Source: Novispirillum itersonii subsp. itersonii ATCC 12639 | GTDB taxonomy: Bacteria > Pseudomonadota > Alphaproteobacteria > Rhodospirillales > Rhodospirillaceae | DNA: 64,000 nt | Assembly (NCBI RefSeq): GCF_000381985.1 | Contig: NZ_KB907345.1 | Location: 87,799 to 151,798, forward strand | Reading direction: 5' to 3' | Part shown: piece after piece, positions 17,860-28,939 of the stretch | Layout: every line of letters begins with the position of its first letter | Position numbering within the stretch: the stretch's first letter is position 1 | The notes under the pieces: generated by a model | The model's database searches: none | Seen by the model: the letters and a program-made list of their open reading frames with translations, nothing else | Told to the model about the DNA's origin: nothing | Position numbers and translations under genes: made by a program

Positions 17860-20495
17860 GGTCCGGCGGCCTTTCGGCTGTGGGGGGGAACGGTGGCGGT
17901 GGCGGTGGCATCGGCCCCGGTCAGGCTGGCCTCCACATCGGTGATCAGGGTGGCAATGGTTTCCTGCAGTGTCTGACGGCAGCGGATTAACCGCAGGGCA
18001 GTCCCGGTTTCGCTGTCGTCCGGCGGGGCCGACAGCTCCTGCATCACGGCATCCGCACGGGCGGCAGCGGCCCGGAAGCGCATGTTTCCGGCGCTGCCCT
18101 TCAGGCGGTGGGCAATCTGGTGCAGGGTGTCCCGGTCGTGGCCGGGCGGGGCCAGATGGTCGGCCAGGTCGCGCAGGCCGTCCAGCATCAGGTGGCGCAG
18201 CCGCCGCACCTGATCGGGGCCCATCAGGGCATCAAGGGGTTCATCCGTGTCAGGGCTGCTCTGTGATAGTGGCAGCAACGGCATGGCGGCATCCGGCAGG
18301 GTCCCGGCGGGCAGGACCTGATGCGCCCCGGCGGTGATCAGCAGATCGTCCAGCCCGGGGGCGGTCCCTGCCTGCCCGCTGCCGGGATCAGCGGGGACGA
18401 CAATGATTTCCGCTGGCAGGGCGTGGCTGTTGTTGACCGCCGCCGCATGGCGCAGGAACGGGGCAACGGCGGCGGGGTCAGCGTCAGGGACCAGCAACAG
18501 GGCGTCAAAGGCCCGGGCTGCCAGCATCGACAGTGCCGCCTGATCGTTGCGGCAGGGAAAGACCCGGTGGCCATGACGCCGCAGGGCATCCGTCCAGTCC
18601 TGCACCGCATCCCCGGCCCGCAGCAGGATGTCAAGGCTGCGCGGCGGTGTTTCCGCCGCCGCTGCCGGGGTGGCGGCACTGACCTGCCGCAGGACCGCCA
18701 GCAGATGTGCGGGGGCAAACGGCTTGGTGACGTGGGCGACCATGCCCGCCTCGTGACAGCGGCGGATATCGTTCTGCATGGCATTGGCGGTCAGGGCCAC
18801 CACCGGCACCTGCCCGAACGGGGCGGGCAGGGCACGGATACGGCGGGTGGCCTCCGGGCCGTCGATGCCGGGCATCTGCATATCCATCAGAATCACGTCG
18901 TAGTGGCGTTCCGCCGCCAGCGCCACGGCTTCCGCCCCGCCTGCAACCACATCGGTCCGGTGTCCGGCCCGGCGCAGCACCTCGACCGTCACCTGCTGAT
19001 TGACCGGATCATCCTCGACCACCAGCAGGGACAGGGCCGGGGCCGCGGGGGCGGCCTCCTCCACCGGGGCCGGAGGGTCCGGCGTTGCCGCCGGGCGGAC
19101 CGGTAGGGTCAGGGTAAAGCGGCTGCCTGCATCGGGGGCGCTGCTGACGGCAATGGTACCGCCCATCTGTTCCGCCAGCCTGCGGCAGATCGCCAGCCCC
19201 AGACCGGCCCCGCCGAAGCGGCGGCTGATTGAGGCGTCGGCCTGACTGAAGGCCTGAAAAATACGGTCCTGCTGGTCGGGGGGGATGCCGATGCCGGTAT
19301 CGGCGACGGTCAGGATCAGCCGTGCCGGGGCACTGTCTGCCGCTGGGTCTGTCGCTGGGGCTGTCGCTGGGTCTGCCGCTGGGGGGGCAACCTGCACCCG
19401 CACGCGGACCCCGCCGGTCAGGGTAAACTTGACAGCATTGCCGAGCAGATTGAACAGAATCTGCCGCAGCCGCACCACATCCCCCTCCACCCACTCCGGG
19501 GTGTCGGGGGCGATGTCGATGGTCAGGCTCAGACCTTTATCGCGGGCGCGCGGTTCCATCAGCTCGGCGACGGCCTGCACGGTGCGGTGCAGGGGCAGGG
19601 GGGCGATGGCGGTCTGTTCCTGCCCGTTATCAAGCCGGGAATAGTCCAGCGCGTCATCCAGCACGGTCAGCAGCCCTTCGGCTGACTGACAGGCGGTTTC
19701 CAGCCGCTGGCGGTCGGCGGCGGGCAGCGGGGAATCCAGAACCAGCCGGATCATCCCCAGCACACCGTTCATCGGGGTGCGGACCTCGTGGCTCATCACC
19801 GCCAGAAACTCGGCCTTGGCGCGGGCCCCGGCCTCGGCGGCCTCCTTGGCTTCCTTTAAAATCTGGTTGGTACGGCGTTCCCGCTCGATCTGTAGGTATT
19901 CTTCCCGTTGCAGGCGGTTGAACTGACCGCGTGTGACCCACCCGGCGACAAAGGCGGCGGTGATCATCATGCCGATCACCGCCAGATCCGACGGGCTTTC
20001 GGGGTCGGGGCGCAGCACCCCCCAGAACAGCAGGCTGATCAGCGGCCCATAGGCCGCCACTGACGCCGCCGCCCGGAAGCTGCCGGGCAGGCAGATGAAC
20101 AGGGCGATCGACATCAGCGGCAACAGGATGCCGCCATGCCGGTCCAGCGCCGGATGATTGAAGATCAGGGCATTCAGGGTCAGGAACAGGTATTGCTGGG
20201 CATAGGTGGTCCACACAATCGCCCGGCTGCTGCGGGCCCGGCTCAGGGCCAGCAGGGCGGCCAGCCCGATCAGGGCGATCAGGATCCGGTCGGCGACGAA
20301 AAACAGCAGCCGGTCGCCGGACAGCAGCAGCAGGTCAAACGGCAGAAACCCCAGCGAGGTCAGGGTGGTGGCAGCCACGCACAGTTTGGCCGTGCCCAGC
20401 GCCCGGGGCACTGAGACGGTCAGAAAAATCCTCTCCCGGCTCCGGTTTCTGAATTCACCGGTCCAGGCGATGATGCTGCGGTGTCCGGAGAACAT
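17856..20495 (-). CDS. hybrid sensor histidine kinase with HPt domain
   Basis: The ATG at 20495 (MFSGHRSIIAW) is preferred; the upstream in-frame extension runs through strong hairpins and is proline/arginine-rich. The 879 residues comprise a multi-helix membrane region (about 30-210), HisKA with MSHEVRTPMNGVLGM, HATPase with DTGIGIPPDQQ and GAGLGLAICRRL, a receiver (VVEDDPVNQQ, ILMDMQMPGIDG, ALTANAM), a degenerate second receiver-like segment (DALLLVPDAD) and a C-terminal HPt with AHRLKGSAGNM. The full His-Asp-His relay delivers phosphate to the coupled regulator. Confidence 0.9.
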   Translation of the reverse strand: MFSGHRSIIAWTGEFRNRSRERIFLTVSVPRALGTAKLCVAATTLTSLGFLPFDLLLLSGDRLLFFVADRILIALIGLAALLALSRARSSRAIVWTTYAQQYLFLTLNALIFNHPALDRHGGILLPLMSIALFICLPGSFRAAASVAAYGPLISLLFWGVLRPDPESPSDLAVIGMMITAAFVAGWVTRGQFNRLQREEYLQIERERRTNQILKEAKEAAEAGARAKAEFLAVMSHEVRTPMNGVLGMIRLVLDSPLPAADRQRLETACQSAEGLLTVLDDALDYSRLDNGQEQTAIAPLPLHRTVQAVAELMEPRARDKGLSLTIDIAPDTPEWVEGDVVRLRQILFNLLGNAVKFTLTGGVRVRVQVAPPAADPATAPATDPAADSAPARLILTVADTGIGIPPDQQDRIFQAFSQADASISRRFGGAGLGLAICRRLAEQMGGTIAVSSAPDAGSRFTLTLPVRPAATPDPPAPVEEAAPAAPALSLLVVEDDPVNQQVTVEVLRRAGHRTDVVAGGAEAVALAAERHYDVILMDMQMPGIDGPEATRRIRALPAPFGQVPVVALTANAMQNDIRRCHEAGMVAHVTKPFAPAHLLAVLRQVSAATPAAAAETPPRSLDILLRAGDAVQDWTDALRRHGHRVFPCRNDQAALSMLAARAFDALLLVPDADPAAVAPFLRHAAAVNNSHALPAEIIVVPADPGSGQAGTAPGLDDLLITAGAHQVLPAGTLPDAAMPLLPLSQSSPDTDEPLDALMGPDQVRRLRHLMLDGLRDLADHLAPPGHDRDTLHQIAHRLKGSAGNMRFRAAAARADAVMQELSAPPDDSETGTALRLIRCRQTLQETIATLITDVEASLTGADATATATVPPHSRKAAGP

Positions 20496-20553
20496 CAGGC
20501 CCCGTCCCTTTCCCCATAGTGTGGCCGTCGCCCCGTGCGGTGCGGCCTGCCGC

Positions 20554-20628
20554 TCTCTTCTGCCCCCAGAAGAGACCCACAAAACAGCGGGGATCCCCCG
20601 GCGGAACAAAATCCGCCGGGGGATCCCC
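20554..20628 (-). promoter_or_regulatory. tandem hairpins in the kinase leader
   Basis: Two perfect inverted repeats lie 60-130 bases upstream of the kinase start: TCTCTTCTG/CAGAAGAGA (20554-20575, 4-base loop) and a 17-bp pair GGGGATCCCCCGGCGGA/TCCGCCGGGGGATCCCC (20589-20628, 6-base loop). On the minus strand the larger one is followed by a U-rich stretch (GCUGUUUUGUGGG), so it resembles an attenuator. Confidence 0.55.
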
Positions 20629-20981
20629 GGGCCAGAGCATGGTACAGGGGATCTGCCGTCAGGGGAAGTCAACTGAGGGGCGCAGACTCCTGCAGGATGA
20701 TCAACGCCCGGCGAGGTTTTGGGCTGCTGTTTTGGTATAAGGGGTGCATATTGGATACAGAACCTGCGCTTATCCCCAGGGGCGGGTAGGGTAGGGGTGG
20801 GGAAAGTGTAGGTCCATTTCGTGCAGAACCCACCCACAGGTAATATTCTGTCGAATTTTTTGGGGGAAATCGGAATTTCCTGTCGTTGAGGGCTTCACAA
20901 CGGCCCCCCGTTACAGGCATGGTTAGGCCCATATTGCTGCAACTCCAACACAATTGGAACAGGCACAAGGGATACGCCCAA

Positions 20982-22142
20982 ATGAAGATCGCCATACCGA
21001 AGGAGCGCCGCGCCGGAGAACTGCGCGTGGCCGCATCCCCGGAGACGGTGAAGAAGCTGATCGGCCTCGGTTACACTGTTGTGATCGAAGCCGGTGCGGG
21101 GGAGGGATCATCCTTCCCCGATGCCCAGTTCACCGAAGCCGGAGCCACCGTCGCCGCGGATGCCGCAGCGCTGTCTGACGCCGATATCATCCTGAAGGTC
21201 CGCCGTCCGCTGACCGCAGAGGAAGGCACCGATGAAACCGCCTCGTATAAAGAAGGCGCGGTGCTGTTCTGCCAGCTGGATGCCCTGACCCAGCCCGCCG
21301 TGGTCGACGCGCTGAAGGCCCGTAAGGTGACCTCCTTCGCGATGGAGCTGATGCCCCGCATCACCCGGGCCCAGTCGATGGATATCCTGTCATCGCAGAA
21401 TAACCTTGCCGGATACCGTGCTGTCATTGATGGGGCGGCGGAATTCGGGCGGGCGTTTCCGATGATGATGACGGCGGCGGGTACCGTTGCCCCGGCCCGT
21501 GTGCTGGTGTTCGGTGCCGGTGTCGCCGGTCTTCAGGCCGTTGCCACCGCCAAGCGCCTTGGCGCGGTGGTGCATGCCACCGACGTGCGCCCGGCCACCA
21601 AGGAACAGGTGGAATCCCTGGGCGGCAAGTTTGTCGTCGTTGACGAAGCCATGGAAAAAGAGGCGGAAACCGCCGGTGGCTACGCCAAGGAAATGCCGGC
21701 GGAATACTTCGTCAAGCAGAAGCAGGTGGTCGGTGAGTTTCTGAAAAAGGCGGACATCGCCATCACCACCGCACTGATTCCGGGCCGGAAGGCCCCGACC
21801 CTGATCACCGAAGAGCAGGTGAAGACGATGAAGCCGGGCTCGGTGATCATCGATCTGGCCGCCGAGCAGGGCGGTAACTGCGAATGCACGGTGCCGGGTG
21901 AGGTGGTGATCCGCCACGGGGTCAAGATCGTCGGCCATACCAATGTCGCCAGCCGTCTGCCCGGTGATTCCTCCGCCCTGTTCGCCCGCAACCTGTTCAA
22001 CTTCGTCCAGCTTCTGACCGACAAGGGGGAAAAGACCCTGAAGATCAACTGGGAGGATGATCTGGTGAAGGGCACCTGCGTCACCCGCGACGGCGCGGTG
22101 GTGCATCCGGCGCTGGCGGCCGCGCCCGCCGCCGCAGGCTGA
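20982..22142 (+). CDS. pntAA: proton-translocating NAD(P) transhydrogenase, subunit alpha 1
   Basis: The start at 20982 ([20 protein letters not shown]) matches the conserved family N-terminus; 386 residues. It is the soluble NAD(H)-binding dI component with the Rossmann loop [22 protein letters not shown] and the RQD-loop region ([20 protein letters not shown]). With pntAB and pntB directly downstream it makes the three-polypeptide transhydrogenase known from Rhodospirillum rubrum, which uses the proton gradient to reduce NADP+ with NADH. Confidence 0.96.
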   Translation: MKIAIPKERRAGELRVAASPETVKKLIGLGYTVVIEAGAGEGSSFPDAQFTEAGATVAADAAALSDADIILKVRRPLTAEEGTDETASYKEGAVLFCQLDALTQPAVVDALKARKVTSFAMELMPRITRAQSMDILSSQNNLAGYRAVIDGAAEFGRAFPMMMTAAGTVAPARVLVFGAGVAGLQAVATAKRLGAVVHATDVRPATKEQVESLGGKFVVVDEAMEKEAETAGGYAKEMPAEYFVKQKQVVGEFLKKADIAITTALIPGRKAPTLITEEQVKTMKPGSVIIDLAAEQGGNCECTVPGEVVIRHGVKIVGHTNVASRLPGDSSALFARNLFNFVQLLTDKGEKTLKINWEDDLVKGTCVTRDGAVVHPALAAAPAAAG

Positions 22143-22159
22143 CAGGGAGGACAGGGATA

Positions 22160-22579
22160 ATGGATCAATCTGTTCAGGCCATTCAGGAAGCCGCCAAGGT
22201 GGTGGCCCAGCAGGCCAGCGAACTGGCGATGAAGGCACAGGTTCTGGCGGCGCAGGCCGCCGCCACCTCGGCGCAGGCCGGGGCCGCCCATGGCGGGAAT
22301 GAGTTCTGGTATCTGTTCACCATCTTCATTCTGGCGTGTTTCGTCGGGTTCTATGTGGTGTGGTCGGTCACTCCGGCCCTGCACTCGCCGCTGATGGGCG
22401 TGACCAACGCCATCAGCTCGGTGATCATCGTCGGCGCCCTGATCGCGACCGGCCCGGTTGATTTCACCGGCTCGAAGATTCTCGGCTTCTTTGCCGTGCT
22501 TCTGGCTGCGGTGAACATCTTCGGCGGCTTTATCGTGACGCAGCGGATGCTCCAGATGTTCAAGAAAAAGGGCAAGTAA
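22160..22579 (+). CDS. pntAB: NAD(P) transhydrogenase subunit alpha 2 (membrane domain)
   Basis: The 139-residue protein has an alanine/glutamine-rich amphipathic N-terminus and then several membrane helices (from [20 protein letters not shown] onward) with [10 protein letters not shown], the conserved dII signature. It starts 18 bases after pntAA. It provides part of the proton channel of the complex. Confidence 0.95.
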   Translation: MDQSVQAIQEAAKVVAQQASELAMKAQVLAAQAAATSAQAGAAHGGNEFWYLFTIFILACFVGFYVVWSVTPALHSPLMGVTNAISSVIIVGALIATGPVDFTGSKILGFFAVLLAAVNIFGGFIVTQRMLQMFKKKGK

Positions 22580-22594
22580 GGGGAGCCGCATCAG

Positions 22595-23992
22595 ATGAGC
22601 GCCACGGATTTCACCATGGCGGCGTATATCATCGCCGCCGTCTGCTTCATCCTCGCCCTGCGCGGACTGTCGCACCCTGAAAGCGCCCGCAAGGGCAACA
22701 TGCTCGGCATGATCGGCATGGGTCTGGCCATTGTCACCACCCTGGTGTCGCCGGTGGTCCAGAGCTATATGCTGATTATCGTCGCCATCGTCATCGGTGG
22801 GGCCATCGGCACCGTCGTCGCCCTGCGGGTGCAGATGACGGCGCTGCCGCAGCTGGTCGCCGCCTTCCACTCGCTGGTCGGTATGGCCGCCGTGCTGGTG
22901 GCTTCTGCTGCCCTGTTCGCGCCGGAAAGCTATGGCATCGGCACCGTCGGCCACATCAAGGCCGGGTCGCTGGTGGAAATGAGTCTGGGTGTTGCCGTCG
23001 GGGCAATCACCTTCTCCGGCTCGGTCATCGCCTTCGGCAAACTGCAGGGCCTGATCTCGGGCAAACCGCTGCAGTTTCCGATGCAGCATCCGCTGAATGC
23101 GGTGCTGGGCATCCTGCTGGTTGTCCTGATCATCTGGTTTGTCAGCACTGAAAGCTATTTTGCCTTCACCCTGCTGGTGATTCTGGCTTTTGCCCTCGGC
23201 TTCCTGCTGATCCTGCCGATCGGCGGGGCGGATATGCCGGTGGTGATTTCGATGCTCAACTCCTACTCCGGCTGGGCAGCCTGCGGCATCGGCTTTACGC
23301 TGGGCAACTCGCTGCTGATCGTGGCCGGGGCACTGGTCGGGGCCTCAGGGGCGATCCTGTCCTACATTATGTGTAAGGGCATGAACCGCTCGATCTTCAA
23401 CGTCATCCTCGGCGGCTTCGGCGGCGACAGCGCGGTGGCCTCTGCCGGTGGTCCGGGCGGCGACCGTGCGGTCAAGGCCGGGTCGGCGGAAGATGCGGCC
23501 TTTATCATGAAGAACGCCTCTAAGGTCATCATCGTGCCGGGCTATGGCATGGCGGTGGCGCAGGCCCAGCATTCCCTGCGGGAAATGGCGGATCTGCTGA
23601 AGGCGGAAGGCGTTGACGTCAAGTATGCCATCCATCCGGTGGCAGGCCGTATGCCGGGCCACATGAACGTGCTGCTGGCCGAAGCCAACGTGCCGTATGA
23701 TGAGGTATTCGAGCTGGAAGAGATCAACAACGACTTCCAGACCGCCGATGTCGCCTATGTCATCGGGGCCAACGACGTGACCAACCCGGCGGCGAAGACC
23801 GATCCGGCCAGCCCGATCTACGGGATGCCGATCCTTGATGTCGAAAAAGCCAAGACCGTGCTGTTCATCAAGCGGTCGATGGCCTCGGGGTATGCCGGGG
23901 TGGAGAACGAGCTGTTCTTCCGCGACAACACCATGATGCTGTTCGGCGATGCCAAGAAGATGACCGAAGAGATTGTTCAGTCGCTCGGCTGA
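22595..23992 (+). CDS. pntB: NAD(P) transhydrogenase subunit beta
   Basis: The 465-residue protein has an N-terminal block of about eight to nine membrane helices completing dII and a C-terminal soluble NADP(H)-binding dIII domain with VPGYGMAVAQAQH, HPVAGRMPGHMNVLLAEA, IGANDVTNPAA and IKRSMASGYAG. It starts 16 bases after pntAB, and a hairpin terminator follows, so pntAA-AB-B is one operon. Confidence 0.96.
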   Translation: MSATDFTMAAYIIAAVCFILALRGLSHPESARKGNMLGMIGMGLAIVTTLVSPVVQSYMLIIVAIVIGGAIGTVVALRVQMTALPQLVAAFHSLVGMAAVLVASAALFAPESYGIGTVGHIKAGSLVEMSLGVAVGAITFSGSVIAFGKLQGLISGKPLQFPMQHPLNAVLGILLVVLIIWFVSTESYFAFTLLVILAFALGFLLILPIGGADMPVVISMLNSYSGWAACGIGFTLGNSLLIVAGALVGASGAILSYIMCKGMNRSIFNVILGGFGGDSAVASAGGPGGDRAVKAGSAEDAAFIMKNASKVIIVPGYGMAVAQAQHSLREMADLLKAEGVDVKYAIHPVAGRMPGHMNVLLAEANVPYDEVFELEEINNDFQTADVAYVIGANDVTNPAAKTDPASPIYGMPILDVEKAKTVLFIKRSMASGYAGVENELFFRDNTMMLFGDAKKMTEEIVQSLG

Positions 23993-24019
23993 GCGGGTCT
24001 TCAGGCCTGAGATCTGCAC

Positions 24020-24056
24020 ACCCCTCTCCCGGGATACCGGGGGAGGGGTTTGTTTT
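24020..24056 (+). terminator. Rho-independent terminator of pnt operon
   Basis: CCCCTCTCCCGG pairs with CCGGGGGAGGGG over a GATA loop and is followed by TTTGTTTTG. Confidence 0.88.
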
Positions 24057-24082
24057 GTCAGACTGCAATAAATCTGAAAAAA

Positions 24083-24109
24083 CGATCAAAAATATCGGAA
24101 CTATCGTCT
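24083..24109 (+). promoter_or_regulatory. candidate peroxide-regulator site upstream of grxC
   Basis: This 27-base element begins CGATCAAAA and ends AACTATCGTCT. It matches 24 of 27 positions of the element at 24681-24707 before katG. In both cases a -10-like hexamer follows after exactly 21 bases (TATGGT at 24131 here). Co-occurrence at grx and katG suggests OxyR or a functional equivalent. Confidence 0.65.
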
Positions 24110-24193
24110 GGAATGACAGGCGCAATCCGCTATGGTGACTGCACCGCGCTGAAGCGCACCCCGCAGACCCGCACATCAGAGAGGGCACCGACG

Positions 24194-24451
24194 ATGAAGG
24201 TCGAGATCTACACCAAAGAAACCTGCATGTTCTGCCACAAGGCGAAGGCCTGGTTTGCCGAACACAACATCCCTTACGAAGAAAAGGATGTCGGGACCAC
24301 CGCCGCTTTCTCCGCCATGCAGGAGCGGGTGCCGGGGGCAAAGACCGTGCCGCAGATCCTGATCGACGGTCACGTTATCGGCGGCTGGGATAATCTGTCG
24401 GCCTACGCCGAGCCGATCCTGAAAAAGCTGCGCACCGCCTATCCGGCGTAA
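24194..24451 (+). CDS. grxC: glutaredoxin (GrxC type)
   Basis: The ATG at 24194 gives an 85-residue glutaredoxin with the CxxC site written CMFCHKA near residues 12-18, the TVPQI cis-proline loop and the GG(W)DNL glutathione-binding end. It reduces protein disulfides and glutathione mixed disulfides in the cytoplasm. The in-frame upstream extension runs through the shared regulatory element and is rejected. The site is CMFC, whereas many dithiol glutaredoxins have CPYC. Confidence 0.9.
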   Translation: MKVEIYTKETCMFCHKAKAWFAEHNIPYEEKDVGTTAAFSAMQERVPGAKTVPQILIDGHVIGGWDNLSAYAEPILKKLRTAYPA

Positions 24452-24481
24452 CCCTGTTACAGACTGCTGACCGTTATCCGC

Positions 24482-24522
24482 AGAAGCCTGCCGTCTCACC
24501 ACGGCAGGCTTCTGTTGTTTTG
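24482..24522 (+). terminator. Rho-independent terminator
   Basis: AGAAGCCTGCCGT and ACGGCAGGCTTCT form a perfect 13-bp stem over a 6-base loop, followed by GTTGTTTT, 31 bases beyond grxC. Confidence 0.9.
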
Positions 24523-24664
24523 GGGCAGTCTCTTCCCGACATCATCTGTTTGCATGCGAAAAGGGCCCTGTTTTCGGCGGAAACAGTTGTGCCGTTTCTT
24601 ATGAGGGATACCCTGTTTGAGGGGAGCATCGTTGCCCCTTGGCCGTCCCCGTAACAGTGGAGAA

Positions 24665-24734
24665 TTTTAATCGTTTAATGCGATTAAAAGTATCGGAAGT
24701 ATCGTCTTTATAATTTAAGTCAGGCTGGTAAGGT
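24665..24734 (+). promoter_or_regulatory. katG promoter region with shared peroxide element
   Basis: A perfect dyad TTTTAATCG-N7-CGATTAAAA (24665-24689) overlaps the start of the 27-base element at 24681-24707 that is shared with grxC. TAAGGT at 24729-24734 sits 21 bases beyond the element, as at grxC. A second -10-like TATAAT lies at 24709-24714. Confidence 0.65.
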
Positions 24735-24740
24735 TTTTGA

Positions 24741-27002
<2,262 letters not shown>

Positions 27003-27018
27003 GTGGCCTGAAACCAGA

Positions 27019-27048
27019 AAAGCCCCGGGGCGCAGGCTCCGGGGCTTT
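27019..27048 (+). terminator. Rho-independent terminator of katG
   Basis: AAAGCCCCGG pairs with CCGGGGCTTT; T-rich sequence follows. It lies about 20 bases after the stop. Confidence 0.85.
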
Positions 27049-27114
27049 CTCTGTCAGAGGGGGGGAAGACGGAGGGGCGGGCCGCTTGACCGTCTGCCTT
27101 CCTTCGATGGTCCG

Positions 27115-27777
27115 TTACAGCGCCAGCACCGGGCCGAAAGCCTGAACGGCGGCGGCGGCCCCCTGCGGGTGGGCCCAGACGCCCGACGAGACGGCGATGA
27201 AGTCCGCCCCGGCTTCGACCAGCGGGCGGGCGTTTTCGGCGGTGATGCCGCCGATGGCAACGCAGGGGGTGGTCATCATCGACTGCCACCATTCCAGCAG
27301 ATCAGGTTCGGCGTGGAACTTGGCCTCTTTGGTGGTGGTCGGGAAAAAGGCACCGAAAGCGACGTAATCAGCCCCGCTTTCAGCGGCGATCATCGCCAGA
27401 TGGCGGCTGTCATGGCAGGTGACGCCGACAATGGCATCCGGGCCCATGATGGCGCGGGCCTGTTTGTACGGGGTATCTTCCTGCCCGACATGCACGCCGT
27501 CGCAGCCGGTTTCTTTCGCCAGCTCCGGATTGTCATTCAGGATCACGGCAACGCCGCGTTCCTGCCCGACCGGGCGCAGCACGTCAACGGCGCGGCGTAC
27601 GGTATCGTCATCCACGTCTTTCAGGCGGATTTGCAGGGCGGCAACATCCCCGGCATCCAGTGCGGCGGCGAGGGTGGCGGCAAAGGCTTCCACATCCGGC
27701 AGGACAGGCGGGGTAATCAGATACAGGCGGCAGTCCCGGGGATCGGAAGCGGGCTCGGAAGAACGGGATTTAGCCAT
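27115..27777 (-). CDS. thiE: thiamine phosphate synthase
   Basis: The 220-residue protein is a TIM barrel with ThiE landmarks: [63 protein letters not shown] and [12 protein letters not shown]. It joins the pyrimidine and thiazole moieties to make thiamine phosphate. The family LGQxD loop is VGQED here. No other thi gene is present in the window. Confidence 0.9.
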   Translation of the reverse strand: MAKSRSSEPASDPRDCRLYLITPPVLPDVEAFAATLAAALDAGDVAALQIRLKDVDDDTVRRAVDVLRPVGQERGVAVILNDNPELAKETGCDGVHVGQEDTPYKQARAIMGPDAIVGVTCHDSRHLAMIAAESGADYVAFGAFFPTTTKEAKFHAEPDLLEWWQSMMTTPCVAIGGITAENARPLVEAGADFIAVSSGVWAHPQGAAAAVQAFGPVLAL

Positions 27778-27890
27778 CGGGCGGGGTCCAATACAGACAG
27801 AATGAGGCAGGCGACAGACATGGCAGGGCAGGCAGAAATGCCGGTGCTGCCCCCTTCATAGCCCGCTCTGCCCGCCGCTTCAATTCCCGA

Positions 27891-28334
27891 TCATGCGAAA
27901 CTGTCAGCCGGGCCATCTTCTGCCCGCAGCAGGACTGTCCCGCTTTGGGTGGCAATCGCCTGCATCCGGGCCCACGCCGGGGCGGGAACGGTGCCCGACA
28001 GTGCAACGGCGGTCTGCCCGTCCGCCCAGGCGGCAAGTGCCAGACCGGGGGCGTCGCCGCAATCCAGCACGCAGGTCCAGACCGGGGGGGCGGGCAGGGC
28101 TGCGGCAACATGGCTGACCGCCAGCCGCAGCCAGCGCGGCCCCAGCCAGCAGGCGGCGCCGGGGGCGCTCCACAGTTCTGCCGGGCGCGCCTGATCCGCC
28201 GCGCGCAGAAGGGCGGTGCGGATCTCGTCGTGGGTGCTGACCCGCAGACGCAGGGGATCAGAAAAGCCGGACACGGCAGGGGGCTCCGCCAAAGGCGTTG
28301 ACCGGGGCAGGGCAACGGGCCTATGCTTATACAA
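27891..28334 (-). CDS. hypothetical protein upstream of thiE
   Basis: This frame gives about 147 residues with balanced alpha/beta-like composition (WTCVLDCGDAPGLALAAWADG, ending LLRAEDGPADSFA). The competing frame over the same DNA is Arg/Pro/Cys-rich and rejected. The only early start is a TTG at 28334, so the true start is uncertain. It may share a transcript with thiE, 113 bases downstream. I recognise no domain. Confidence 0.55.
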   Translation of the reverse strand: MYKHRPVALPRSTPLAEPPAVSGFSDPLRLRVSTHDEIRTALLRAADQARPAELWSAPGAACWLGPRWLRLAVSHVAAALPAPPVWTCVLDCGDAPGLALAAWADGQTAVALSGTVPAPAWARMQAIATQSGTVLLRAEDGPADSFA

Positions 28335-28357
28335 TCTTTTAATGTCACACGATAGTG

Positions 28358-28452
28358 TGCTGAAACCGCTTAGAAAGGGCGCGCTGAGCGTTTTAGAAAG
28401 AGCGTGCCGAACATTTTAGAAAGAGTGTGCTGAAACCACTTGAAAAAGAGCA
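28358..28452. repeat. four imperfect 23-base tandem repeats
   Basis: Units of the form TGCTGAAnnnnTTAGAAAGAGy repeat four times head to tail in the gap between the divergent 28334 and 28676 genes. The remaining roughly 220 bases to 28675 show no gene. The spacing (about 23 bases) is close to two helical turns, so a multi-site protein binding region is possible. Confidence 0.6.
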
Positions 28453-28675
28453 TTAAAAGCCCTGTGGGGCACAAAGGGGGTCCGCATCGCCGGGCTTCAT
28501 ACTTCTTTAAGTCCCGCTGGGGCAGAGTAAGCTCGGGTGCCCCCGGTGTGCGCCTGTGCCCGGTTTGCGCCGGTGGCGATATCAGCACTGTCGCCGCTGT
28601 CACCGGGAAACAGCGCAGCTGACAGAGCCGGGAAGAGCACATCTGACAGAGAATGAGATTTTGGAAGAGGCTGCC

Positions 28676-28939
28676 ATGGATACGCCTTCGATTTCGCCGC
28701 GCCGGATTGATCTGGCCCTGTCCCGTCTGGGCGATGCCGTTGACCTGCTGGAGCAGGCCGGACAGGCGGCCCTTGACCGGATGGCGGAGTCCGGGCATGA
28801 CAGCGGTAATCTGGCCGCCCTGACGGCGGAACTGTCGGCCGTGCGGTCGGATTACCAGTCCCTGAAGCTGACCGGTCAGCAGGCTTCCGGGCGTATTGAT
28901 GCTGCCATTGGCCGCCTGCGGGCGGTGCTGGAGATGTGA
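28676..28939 (+). CDS. small coiled-coil protein (DUF4164-like) upstream of zapA
   Basis: The ATG at 28676 gives 87 residues that are almost all helical with heptad character (LALSRLGDAVDLLEQAGQAA; LTAELSAVRSDYQSL). Proteins of this type commonly precede zapA in alphaproteobacteria. Its TGA overlaps the GTG candidate start of zapA, indicating translational coupling and a probable shared role at the division site (inference). Confidence 0.75.
   Translation: MDTPSISPRRIDLALSRLGDAVDLLEQAGQAALDRMAESGHDSGNLAALTAELSAVRSDYQSLKLTGQQASGRIDAAIGRLRAVLEM

Noticed and set aside
20589..20628. Reading the 17-bp hairpin as a terminator for rightward transcription
   Set aside because: No T tract follows on the plus strand, and no rightward gene ends there.
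20496..20837. N-terminal extension of the hybrid kinase
   Set aside because: The added 114 residues translate through strong hairpins with low-complexity content; ATG 20495 starts just before the membrane region.
27770..28348. 192-codon frame on the minus strand overlapping the thiE-upstream gene
   Set aside because: It is Arg/Pro/Cys-rich, typical of a shadow frame, and overlaps the thiE start; the other frame gives a normal protein.
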